Source: Chara braunii (Eukaryota > Streptophyta > Charophyceae > Charales > Characeae). Taken from it: DNA of 25,548 nt. How positions within the stretch are numbered: position 1 is the first letter of the stretch; each line of letters begins with the position of its first letter. Of this stretch, positions 15,676 through 25,218 are shown one piece after another. The stretch spans positions 23,276 through 48,823 of the forward strand of contig BFEA01000383.1 of assembly GCA_003427395.1 (NCBI GenBank). The letters run 5' to 3'. The position numbers and the translations under genes are program-made. The notes beneath the pieces are model-generated. The model made no database searches and was not told the DNA's origin. It worked only from the letters and a program-made list of their open reading frames with translations.

Positions 15676-18200
15676 AAGTGGCGGGGACATGAGAAAGTCT
15701 CAAGAAGGATTGAGGAGCAACATGAGGGGAAATAACTAAAACAAGGTATTGACGATCAAGAATATTAGCACCATCAGTGCAAGCACTAGTGGAAGCAAAC
15801 GGGAAGACCAAAAGGAAAAGAAAAAGTAAAGAAACGAGGAGGAGGAGGCATGGGAGCAATCCGAAAAATCTCGGATTGACCCCCCTCAAGAAAATGGAGT
15901 TAAAAAAGACTCCATGTGAAAAATAGGCCTCCGGGAGAAAATCAGAATATGAGGGGTCACTGTGTGAGAGAAAAAGAAGTAAAAAGAGGCTCCCATGGGT
16001 ATGAGGGAGCCACAGTGGCAATCCGAGATATAACGGACTGCACCATGGGCATAGGGAGGGCCAAAACTAAAAGAAAGGGCCTAGAAAAAACCTTAACGGC
16101 TACTTGACACTAGGCATGCTAGAAAAAGAAAGAAAAAGAAAAAAAAAAAGTGGGAGAATAAGACAAGAGGAGTGAGAGGGAGTGAGTGAGTTGGCTGCCA
16201 GTAGGGACTGTCACAAGTAGGGATAAAAAGAAAGAAAAAGAAAAGAAAAAAAAAAAAAAAAGCCTTAACGGTAAAAAACGGTCACTTGGAAAGATACATC
16301 CGTGACCAGATACATTCTGGAATATAGTGGTTGCAAAGGACTATGATATTCTCTTGATTTTGCAGAGGCCCCATGCCACCGAGATACAACGGATTGCATG
16401 GGGGAAGATAAACACATGTTTCATGTGCATCCGGAGCCAATATTGAGTCCGGCTGCACTTGGAAGTTGGTCGTTTTTTTTCCCTTCAGTTTTGGGCTAGT
16501 TGTGGGGCAATGGGGCTAGGAGATTGACCCCTATTGCAGTCCGAGTTACAACGGACTGCATGGGGAAGGGAAAACATATGTTTTAGGTGCATCCGGAGCC
16601 AATATTGAGCCCGGATGCACTTGAAAATTGAGCACTTCATTCTCTTTCAACTTGGGGCAAGTCATGCGGCTGTGGGATTAGAGAAAAGACCACAGTTGTT
16701 GTCCGAGAAATAACGAATTGCGTAAGGATGCCTAGTCCAAGAGAAAATGAGCCATAGCAAGCCCGAAAGTCTAGAAAAAAGTGATTTCGGCATAAGGCAA
16801 ATAAAAACGGTAAACGGCAACCGTGAGATGCGATCTCGCGGCCAAGAATAATCGGCACACATGGGGCTTTTCAGGAGGGGATATTGGAACTTACAAGGAC
16901 AAGGAGGTTCCAAAATAAAAATGGGACGACATCCGGGACGATGCCGGGGACTAAATGGGCCCAAATAAAAATAGCCAAAAAATGGGACATGCGCCGATGG
17001 GACTACCGGCGGGACAAAAAAATGAAAATAGAACAGAGGAAAGTGGCGAGGAATTGAGATGTCCCCAGGGAACCACAAACCAACAATGGTCACACAAAGC
17101 AAACGGCACCGTCGAGACCAAGATCTAGACGGTGGAGAATATTAGCACCACTAGTGGGATTAAGTGGGAGAGTCGTGAGAGAAAAGAAAGCAAAATAATG
17201 ATGATGGGAGGGTTGCCCAGCAGTCCGAGATATCTTTGACTAGCTAGGCATGAGAAAATAGAGCCCCAAAGGGTTCCACTAAAAAAAAAGGTTGTCAAAA
17301 GAAAATTGGAGCAAAGGGGGGTCTAAATTGAGACTAACGAAGGCAAAACGAAACCCCCATGAGCATGGGGGTGTCATTATTGAAATCCGAGATATAACGG
17401 TCAACTGCTGAGTCTGAGCTATAGATGAGGATCCATGACCTAGAAAAAGACTCAACAACCACTTGACACTTGTCACATCAGAAATAAAAAAAAAGAACAG
17501 AAAAGTGAGAGAAAATGGAGGAAGAACGAGACAAAGGGGGAGAAGAGAGTGGGGGGGAATGTGCTGGCTTATTGGGACTGGCACAGTAGGGACAGGCAGG
17601 TCCCTACTGTGACCTCATCCCTCCACATTTAGTGGAGGGCAATCCGGATTGCAAACATATGACTCTTGGGGCAATATCTCTGCAAAATCTGAATTAAAAA
17701 GAGAACATTGAGAGAAAATGCAAAGGGAAAATGACCGTTTTTTTTTTAGGCCATTGATATGAGATTTAGATCCAAAGAGGAGGGAATATGGCCATTTTTG
17801 AGAAGGTCAACTCAAACAACTCAAACGGCCAACTCCAGAATGAGTTGGCAGCCCAAAATGGAAAGAAATAAAAGAAAAAAAATGACAAAATTGTGCATTT
17901 GGCCCAAACGGAGGGCCAGATGCACCAAAAATTGAAAAAGTGAGCCTAAAGGCTCAAATTTGAAGCAAGGATCACCAATGGGTAGCTCGTTATATTGTTG
18001 GCCTCAGCCAAATCCAAGGCTGAAATAGCACCGAGGCATGGGAAAATACCTCGGGCTACCAAAAATGAGGTAAAAACTGAAAAAATTTCTTTCAAATCAG
18101 GCTGCCCCTTGGGAATTTGGACTCGAGGGGGCAACATTTTGAAAAGGAAAAGGAGGCTGAAGGAGGCCAAAAGGCAATCCGAGTTGGTACCAACCACTCA
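15676..18200 (+). repeat. Diverged tandem duplication, about 1.37 kb unit, two copies
   Basis: Matching landmarks recur in the same order: AAGTGGCG at 15676 and 17041, AATATTAGCACCA at 15761 and 17138, CCGAGATATAACGG at 16023 and 17387, GGGACTG then CACA and GTAGGGA at 16204 and 17574. Offsets are 1364-1377 bp. Each copy is preceded by 26-bp-type sequence (GGGACTACCGGCGGGACAAA at about 16999-17018 before the second), so the minisatellite is part of the larger unit. The second copy's right end is unclear. No gene is present, and open frames in this stretch lie on the pyrimidine-rich strand and look random. Confidence 0.72.
16377..16866 (+). repeat. 162-bp tandem repeat, three diverged copies
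   Basis: GAGATACAACGGATTGCAT (16381), GAGTTACAACGGACTGCAT (16543) and GAGAAATAACGAATTGC (16705) are spaced 162 bp apart each time. GTGCATCCGGAGCCAATATT and a TTGGGGCAAG/TGTGGGGCAA block also recur between the first copies. The same core (CCGAGATATAACGG) appears singly at 16023 and 17387. The unit is nested inside the 1.37-kb duplication, whose second copy seems to carry only one core. Confidence 0.78.
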
Positions 18201-18230
18201 GACTGCATGTACTTGGCCAAAATAAGGCCC

Positions 18231-18496
18231 AGGTACCCCCGAAGGGGCCTAATGGTGGGTTTTTGCCTTGGGGGTACCTCGGTTCACTTTGAGGCACTTG
18301 GGGAGGCTCATATGCTGGCCGGTACTCCGGTTTCAGCCTACATAAGCTGAGGGAGGGGCCAGGCGATGTACCGGGTGGAGTCCGCACCCACCACAGGGCA
18401 TTGACAATGCCCTGCCGGATCATTACAACCGTTCCGGAACTAACCGCGAGGTCTTCATAACTGCACTCGCAGAATAATAGAGAGTCCCAACTCTCT
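18231..18496. other. Cluster of four perfect or near-perfect hairpins
   Basis: In order: AGGTACCCCCGAAGG (18231-18245) with CCTTGGGGGTACCT (18266-18279); GGGTG (18373-18377) with CACCC (18385-18389); AGGGCATT (18395-18402) with AATGCCCT (18406-18413); AGAGAGT (18479-18485) with ACTCTCT (18490-18496). There is no cloverleaf and no known RNA family that I recognise. The cluster could be structured non-coding RNA or palindrome-rich repeat DNA. Confidence 0.55.
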
Positions 18497-18499
18497 TGA

Positions 18500-20518
18500 A
18501 AGGAAGAGGTCGGATCCAAGAAAATACCACTCGGGAGGAACGATTCGCGAGGGATGCCTTTATGACAAGACGGGGTCCCGGGAGGCTTGGACTAGACCTA
18601 CCTGCCAGAAGTGAGGTGGTACCTCAACAATGACACCCGTCTCGTAATAGCAAAAGGTCAGAGTAAGTAGAAGGATGACGTGTTGCCTGTCGAGGAGGGA
18701 CTGATCACCCTTCCTTCTAGGAGCAAGTGGGATGACGTTCTTGACTCAGTTGGTGGGCCAAGGTTCCGTACCTCCGAGTGAGAACCTGTCGTGCGATGGG
18801 GACATAGCATTTTCATGGATGAGAGTCGTTGCATGTGTAGCGCCCCAAGGCTATGTATCCCCCGCAGCCATGGCCGCGGTGTCAAGCGCATCGGTCCGAC
18901 ACCGCACAAAACGAGGCGGGACCCTCTCGGCCGCATCCCACAGGAGTCGGTCTGATCCTCGTCGCGAATACACATGGAGCTTCTGCAAACCGCTCCGACC
19001 GAGTTTACTAGTCATACCTCTTGTGAGCCCCTACGACAGAATAGGGCCTACGCGAGGCATGACTTACCTCCACCTTACGGGAGTTGTCACCTCCTTTCGG
19101 TGGGCGTATCCACGCCAAGCTACTAGTCCACAGTACGAAAGTTAATCAGATGCAATCGCAGAGGTGAACCAGCCAAGGGCGTTTCTCGTTCGCTGTAGCA
19201 TAGGGGGTATGAGCAATTTTACGCCTCTATCGAACCCTCACGCAAACCGACGTCTTGGGGGGTAGAGGTCCCAAGCGCGACTCGTCGTCGGTCGACTAGG
19301 ACGCATCCCACACACCACGCGTACAACACTCTAAAGAACATAAAAATAAAAACACACACACATACACATACATATGCAGAACGATACATAACAAACAACG
19401 AGACAACACTCCTAGTCCCTTAGTAACCATCTCATAACTCTCCGATGTGGGAATCGGATAGGCGTCGCGCGCGAGACTTAGTATAAAACCGCGCGGATGC
19501 AGGGCTAATTTCATATTGACTCGGAATGCAAGCATACGCAAGCAGTCGCAATGATGGCGTACTATGTAGTACCCATACTCATGCGGTCCTCGTTAATCTC
19601 GAGGGCATTCGACACTCAAGTGTCGGCTGGCACGCACCTTGAGGGAATGATCTCTCGACGCTGGACAACCACCAAGTGCGGGTGAGAACCACACCCTCTT
19701 TTGCACCCTGTGGAGAGTGGGTGGTACACAGGTTCATACCTGTGGTGGCAATCGTCTTTTAACGCCTTGGAGACCAGCTCCATCATCTAGGGCCTGAAGA
19801 GAAATCAAGGGGTTTGACTTTGATGGCTGTCACGGACTGCAACGTTCAACTATATAAACTCTAAAAAGCAAGGGAAAAAAGAGAACCCCCCCTTTTCTCT
19901 CAAAAACATAATTTGTTTAGCCCTTACGTCCGGTCACAGTAGACCGCGCGAAACACTCAAGGCATATGTATTTAAATATATATAAAGGGTTATAATTATG
20001 TGACGATCACTTCTCACAATCACAGTGGGACTCCTCTCAGCCATATATATGTATATGATCGCAGGCAGTGAAATCCAAAGTCCGAACTACCAAACATACC
20101 TGCAATCACATCAAAGATTCAACCAAAAGTCCATGCACTACACGGGGTCAACTTCAACCATTCTCTGCACTTACACCCCTCGCTTTAGCCATGCAAGCCT
20201 CACTCTTGTGCAACTCCTCAAAACAAAATACTCAGTACTTGTCTTTAAATGACCATTCAAAAGTCCGGGCGAAAACAAAACAAAACAATTCAAATCACAA
20301 GACTAAAGTTTTTAGGTTGAGTGGCAAGAGTAGATTGGAGTTGCGTCGTAAACCGATGAATTGGCAACCGAGTTGTTATCAATGATAACAGAAGATGATC
20401 CTTATAGAATCAAGTTGAATCTAGTCCAAATCTTGAATCAAACGATCAAGAGGACCTGTAACACAAGGCAGGTCAATCCCCAAGCTAAATCTATAAGCCT
20501 ATGGAGAATAATTTTCAT
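18500..20518. other. Gene-free stretch, 2 kb
   Basis: No protein family is recognised, and the open frames (longest 137 codons at 18732-19145) lack motifs. Visible items are an ACACACACACATACACATAC tract at about 19351-19370; a perfect hairpin CACAGGT-TCAT-ACCTGTG (19727-19744); a TATA-like CTATATAAAC at about 19850 followed by poly-A and poly-C tracts; and a palindrome GTTATCA-A-TGATAAC (20375-20389). The TATA-like box with downstream purine tract might mark another LTR, but no ends could be matched. Confidence 0.35.
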
Positions 20519-20617
20519 ATCACAATCTCACTCAAGGTTCTCCTACAAACTATCACAATCTCACTCAAGGTTCTCCTACAAACTATCACAATCTCACTCA
20601 AGGTTCCCCTACAAACT
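20519..20617 (+). repeat. 33-bp tandem repeat, three copies
   Basis: ATCACAATCTCACTCAAGGT followed by TCTCCTACAAACT is repeated at 20519, 20552 and 20585. The first two copies are identical, and the third differs by one base (T to C in TCTCC). Because 33 is a multiple of three, any frame crossing it repeats an 11-residue unit; I see no reason to think it is translated. Confidence 0.95.
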
Positions 20618-20723
20618 AAGTCTAAGCCTACCTCTAAGTCAGTGCCCAGAGAAAGGTAGACCCTGACACAGTCTCCTCTATACAGAGTGGATTGTCAGAC
20701 CGCCACCTGTCAAAATATAATCG

Positions 20724-21360
20724 AACTCCTTTAAACTAAGAAAATTTCGACAGCGCTTTCTGTAAGAAAAGTGTCTTCTCAGAATTTATACTAACTCAAA
20801 TATGAAAACAAAAACAATCTCTACTTTTGAAAAGTCAAATTTTGTCCAACTCCCTGATTTAGTAAAAATTTGGGCAACACTCCCTTTATAAAAGAAGACT
20901 TTCTAGATTTTTACTAAGTCAGATATGAATCAGAAACAAGACCTGAGTTCAACTAAGACAAATTTTAACTAACTCCTTAGATTTGTAGAAATTTTGGTAG
21001 CACTCCATTTAAAAAAAAAATTAATCCAAGATTTATACAAAGCTAAGTTCATAATCTAAAGTGACTTTGACTTCTCAAAGTCCAATTCTAGTCTAACTCC
21101 CTGAAGTAGCAAAAATTTTGGCAGCACTCCCTTTGGAAAAGGAGGCTTTCCAGATTTTTACTAAGCCAAAAAGTCAGACAAACTGAACCTTGAAAAAAAC
21201 AAAATATGACTAACTCCTTGGTTTTGTAGAAATTTCGGCAGCGCTTCCTGTAGAGAGAGTGGTTTACTAAGATTTATACAAGACCAAATATAATAAAAGA
21301 TCCCCGAAAATGCAGGAATTGACCTAAGTAAAATAAACTTGGCTTAGAAACTAACTCCTA
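20724..21360 (+). repeat. About 123-bp satellite, five copies plus a partial sixth
   Basis: AACTCC starts lie at 20724, 20848, 20971, 21095, 21212 and 21353 (partial), giving steps of 124, 123, 124, 117 and 141. Each copy runs AACTCC(C/T)T..., then GTAGAAATTTYGGCAGCRCT-like sequence, then CCCTTTNNAAAAG, then TTTTTACTAA or ATTTATACTAA. Copies 2 and 4 share CCCTGA and copies 3 and 5 share TTTGTAGAAA, suggesting a dimeric higher-order unit of about 246 bp. Confidence 0.82.
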
Positions 21361-21597
21361 TGACTCTAGCACGTGGCGAGCAACTAAAGCAACTACCTAT
21401 CAATTAAAACTTAGACTAAGTAGTGAACTCACTCAGTCACATGCAATGCCAAACCATAAAGGTAAGTACTCTCACCGCCCCATAGTCAACCTTGTCAAAC
21501 AATATGACTAGGTTAACCAGCCTAGTCGCCCTGTACCATTTAAGTATCCAAGATATATATGACTGTTTGCACTTTGTCTTTTAAGGCAACATATGAC

Positions 21598-22520
21598 TGT
21601 GCGAGGCAACGCCCGCTTAGCCCCTACGGGCCCTTATTTGTAGCAAGGTCGGCCGCCCTAAGTGAAGGCAGGCACGACAGACCCTCAGGGCCTCGTTTTT
21701 CAAGGTACCCCGCATCTGGGGAAATTCAGGCAGTTGCGCAGCGCCAGTTGGTTGAATGAACTCAGGCCCTGGGCCGCCTGTGTGAATGAATGTAAAGCAG
21801 ACCCTGGGATGGATACGGGTACCGGGCCAAGCACAGGCCGAAAGCAGTTGGGCACATGCAACCACTTCAGGCCCAAGGCCTGCGTTCTTCGTGATTGGGC
21901 CTCAGGCTACCGGGGGCCTACTGGAAGCTTCCTGGACTGGACGCAAGCAGGCCACTTCGATATAGAGAAGGGTCTGCCTCCTGATTGGGCATTCGGGGGC
22001 TGGCTGCATGCTGCGTGAGCGCTGCTGCGCAATTCGCTGGCTGGCTGGCACTCACGCTCTCACGGGCGAGTAGGAGGGAGCACGCAGCCATAGCCAAGCT
22101 GCGCTGCTTTATGCTAGGTGAAGCGCAGGGTGGTCCTTGGGGTGCTAGTGGCATCTGTGCGGTGTGGATCGGGGTTGTGAGTGTTACGAGAGACATACTT
22201 GGTGCTGAAGCGTGCGACATTGGTCGCCATATGCTTGTACTTCGGGAACGTTGTTGATGTCATCATTCTGCTTCGTAGTATAGGCTAGATAGGATCTGCC
22301 ACATGTAGTCTGGGCGCCGAGCGCCAATAGGATATCAACTCTGGTTCGTAGTTGATGATGATGGGACTACTTCAGCATTGTCAATTTTGAACTCTTGGTA
22401 TGTTCTTATTTGGTGTATCTCGTGATGCAAGTCTGCTGTGGTTCGAGGTCAAGACTATCTGGGCTCATATGTATGATGCTGTTTGATTGATGAAGTTCGC
22501 TAATGCTCATCTTCCTTACA
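21598..22520 (+). repeat. 5' LTR, 923 bp, diverged relative of the other LTR family
   Basis: It starts TGTGCGAGG and ends CTTCCTTACA. In inverted orientation it is collinear with 4971-5972 and 12001-13001. Shared words in order are CCCTAAGTGAAGGCAGGC, GCCAGTTGGTTGAA, CAGGCCCTGGG, the TATA palindrome (21955-21970), GGCGC-CGA-GCGCC (22313-22325) and the end CTCATCTTCCTTACA (CTCATTTTCCTTGCA in the others). Divergence is much larger than between the other two, so it is a different subfamily. Confidence 0.78.
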
Positions 22521-22523
22521 ATT

Positions 22524-22535
22524 CGGTATCGGAGC
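22524..22535 (+). other. Primer-binding site, initiator tRNA-Met type
   Basis: CGGTATCGGAGC starts 3 nt after the CA end of the LTR. It matches TGGTATCAGAGC, complementary to the 3' end of plant initiator tRNA-Met and used by many plant Ty3/gypsy and Copia elements, at 10 of 12 positions. Confidence 0.68.
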
Positions 22536-23803
22536 TGTGGTACGATTGCGCTCATCTGGCGCTTGTCTTCTGCCTTATGCGGTACATACATGCGGTCTGC
22601 TGGGTGAGTTTGGCCGTAAGGTAGTGTGTAGTGAGGAGGGTGGAGACGAGTGGAAGGTGAACCAGGTGGTGAGGGGCATCGCCTGGAAGGCTAAGGTGTA
22701 AGAATTGGGTGTTCGCAGTGTGATGAGAACTATCTGTTGGGTGATTGAGGCTGAGGTGGAACAGCGAAATGCTGGTTGTGCCGATGTTGTGACTGGTCAT
22801 CACAATCATCTTCAGGTCATCTGGTGAGACTATCTCCGTGGTTAGGGGCAGCATGAACGAGGTACGTTGCTCTTAACCTTACCTACCCTCTTCATCACTT
22901 CTTACCGTGAGGTTGTGAGTTCTGTCTTNAGAGTCCTCTCATCGTGAGGTGTCGTGTGCGCTCAACCTTGAGAGTCGTGATTGTTCACGTGGAGCATCTA
23001 GGGGAAGACGGGCGGAGCTTCTTGAAGGGCCCTGGACGAAGCACTGGGTCACGGTCACCATGCCAACCCACTGGGTGTAGTACACGCATGCTTCGCTGCA
23101 AGTCATTGGTTCTGCTGCTTGCGCATGATAGGGGTTAACTCGAGTGTGGCAGCCTCGACAAACGCTTACCAGACCGTCTATAAACATTTCTGGCTGGGGA
23201 CTCGGCTCTGATCTGGTTGTGATCGTCGTCCTGCTGCGACGTAAAATAATTCCTGATGTCACTTGGGGGCGGACGTTAAATTGCCTCTTGATCAGCCAGA
23301 TCATCCGAGTGGAACGCTNGTCGGCGTACGAGGGTAAATAANAGTGTTGTGGCTGCCTTGCTCGACGATAACCCGGGGCACAGGGGTGGGACCGGATTGC
23401 ACACCTTTGAGACACGCTTGGCTTCTGATGCGAAGAAACGAGACACCGTGACTTTGAGAAGAACAAAGGGAGAGGTAGGTTCCAGGTGATAAGTTCGGGT
23501 CTTAATTCCATGTTATGAACAGACCCAGTCAGTCAACATTATTTTTATTTTTGATTAGTTAGATGGACAGCCATGTGACATCTGACAGACAACATTAGTT
23601 TAGAATATTGTTTATTCCTGATGCTTCTTCTATTTGAGAACTAATCTTACTAAAAATAGTATTGATAGTAGGAATTTGACTTACCTGTTGACCCCAAATG
23701 AGATCTGTTCCAAAATAGCCACCAATAATTAGTTGGTCTGTGCACTACGCTGCGGTAGGCATCTTGAATGATCTAGTGTAGGCGGTGCACAGTGTTGTAG
23801 CCT
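22536..23803 (+). other. Long retroelement leader, non-coding
   Basis: About 1.27 kb lies between primer site and gag, with no family-level coding signal. It holds isolated N bases at 22929, 23319 and 23342, a GC-rich first half and an AT-rich patch at about 23530-23730. Long leaders are common in plant Ty3/gypsy elements and may carry packaging signals; none can be identified here. Confidence 0.5.
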
Positions 23804-24511
23804 ATGAGCGACAGTGAGGACACCGGAGAGGACGACCGCAAGATCTTGCGATCAGCTAGAGGCCCGATATCTCACGTGTCCTTAGGACCGGGGGGTGATA
23901 GGGAACTGTTCCGCCGACAGCGGGAGAGGCAGCAGCAGAGGAGAGCTAGAGCAGCCGAGGCCAACAGGGCATTAGCTAGCGAGGCCGGTGCTACAACAGC
24001 CATGGCTACCACAACCATGAGCACGTCTGCACAACAGACTTCCCCAGCCGGTAGTTCAGGAACCGCCGGGTCCACGGTCGTGCAGACCGTGAGTCAGTCC
24101 ACTGGCTTAATGGCAAGCCAGCCCGCGGTGTTATCCCCTGAGGATGTCGCCATCCAGCAGGCACCCCTGCAAGAGGCACAGTTACAGCAGGCATTAGGAC
24201 AGATAAAGAGAGAGAAAGAAATGATGATTAGAAGGAGAACCAGGATGCAACAGAGAGGGGCAGACATAGAGGAGTTAGAGACGATGGACCTGACGCATAT
24301 GGATGATGATGTGAAGGTAGTTAGGAGGGCCCTGCTAGGCGTAATTGAGATGCAGGAGTATCAAACTACCATCCTTCAGGACATTCAACAAAGCCTAGCC
24401 GTGTTGGCAGGCCGTGCTCAGGCAGCACCATCACCAGCAGGGCCTGGTGCCTGGCCCGTGCCATATCCTCCTCTTTCTGTTCCACCGGTGACTGGGTATC
24501 CCCATATGTAG
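23804..24511 (+). pseudogene. Ty3/gypsy gag, N-terminal part
   Basis: The frame opens at ATG 23804 (MSDSEDTGEDDRK), the first long-frame ATG after the leader. Residues 1-15 are acidic and 30-50 are Arg/Gln-rich (FRRQRERQQQRRARAAEA). Residues 60-130 are low-complexity Ala/Thr/Ser/Gln, and about 120-165 look like a charged helix (QALGQIKREKEMMIRRRTRM). The end is Pro-rich (PVPYPPLSVPPVTGYPHM) and stops at TAG. In the next frame, GTA GCC CCT TCA continues as VAPSTVAIVSLGMP into the second gag segment, so a small indel near 24500 broke one gene. The protein would be the structural coat of the retroelement particle. Confidence 0.78.
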
Positions 24512-25094
24512 CCCCTTCAACGGTTGCTATCGTTTCCCTGGGCATGCCTCTGTCAGGAGGGGTAACAGCAGGGAGTAGTTTGCAGGTTCCTGTTCAGACA
24601 GTGTTTACTCCAAGTCCGTCACAGGTTGCAATCACCACGCAGCCTGCTGTCTCGCAGCCAGTGCAGCATCAGGGCACACAGCCTCAGCAGCTAGCACAAC
24701 AACCTGTTCCACCGGGTCCACAGCCTAGAATGATGCAGGGACCGGGACAGACACAGTGGGTTCCAAAGACGGCCATCGCCGCTCCCAAACCTTTTACAGG
24801 GGATAAGAGAGGCGAGGACCTCGACACATGGTTGAGGGCCGTGCCNGTCTACGTCAGGTGTNAANTCACCTTGCCACACGAAGAAGTGCTTGTGGCTGCT
24901 TCCTACCTGGAGGGTAGTGCAGNGAGATGGTTGAGTGGGTTAGTGCAACTCCAGGGGTACGGTCATGACTTCCGCTCTTGGGCAGCCTCTCAGAAATTGG
25001 AAGACTTCCTAAGAATGGTGGAAGAAAGGTGGCATGATCCTCAGGAGGCTCAAAAGGCCACTGATGTGACACACGTGCAGATGGCACGTGTGAC

Positions 25095-25149
<55 letters not shown>

Positions 25150-25218
25150 TGGACACACGAGAAGCAGCAGTTGAGTGAAGGTCCAGTCCGGCCAATGAAT
25201 GAACGAACAACTGAATGA
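24512..25218 (+). pseudogene. Ty3/gypsy gag, capsid part
   Basis: From VAPSTVAIVSLGMPLSGG the frame runs through a Gln/Pro-rich linker (QHQGTQPQQLAQQPVPPGPQ) into a retrotransposon-gag capsid domain. This reads PKPFTGDKRGEDLDTWLRAV, then VYVRC, LPHEEVLVAASYLEGSA, RWLSGLVQLQ, DFRSWAASQKLEDFLRMVEE, RWHDPQEAQKA. The W...LRAV, LEGSA-RWL and F-L--RW-DP pattern is the family hallmark. Four N bases (24846, 24862, 24865, 24923) blur codons. After MARVTMV the frame enters an AG microsatellite read as Arg-Glu repeats, and the remaining residues are not gag-like. The zinc knuckle (CCHC) expected downstream is absent. Confidence 0.82.
25101..25144 (+). repeat. (GA)22 microsatellite at the end of gag homology
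   Basis: An uninterrupted GA run follows gag codons for MARVTMV and precedes sequence with no gag resemblance. The breakpoint coincides with the microsatellite, so it may mark a recombination or assembly junction. Confidence 0.95.

Larger units (their letters stand above)
21598..25218 (+). mobile_element. Ty3/gypsy retrotransposon, 5' part (LTR, PBS, leader, gag)
   Basis: In plus orientation: LTR (21598-22520), primer-binding site (22524-22535), leader of about 1.27 kb, gag (23804-25100). Gag homology stops at an AG microsatellite, and no protease or pol follows in the window. The sequence after 25218 looks unrelated, so the element is truncated or interrupted there. Confidence 0.75.

Noticed and set aside
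15632-17584. Minus-strand open frames rich in Phe, Leu and Pro
   Set aside because: They lie on the pyrimidine-rich strand of purine-rich satellite DNA, which makes stop codons rare there. No domain or motif is present.
18732-19145. 137-codon ORF in the hairpin-rich region
   Set aside because: Residue content is random-looking (Arg/Ser/Pro/Thr), an opposite-strand frame of 105 codons overlaps it, and no domain is recognised.
22939-23511. 190-codon minus-strand ORF in the leader of the gag element
   Set aside because: Antisense to the element, contains N bases, no recognisable domain, and a weaker case than the leader interpretation.
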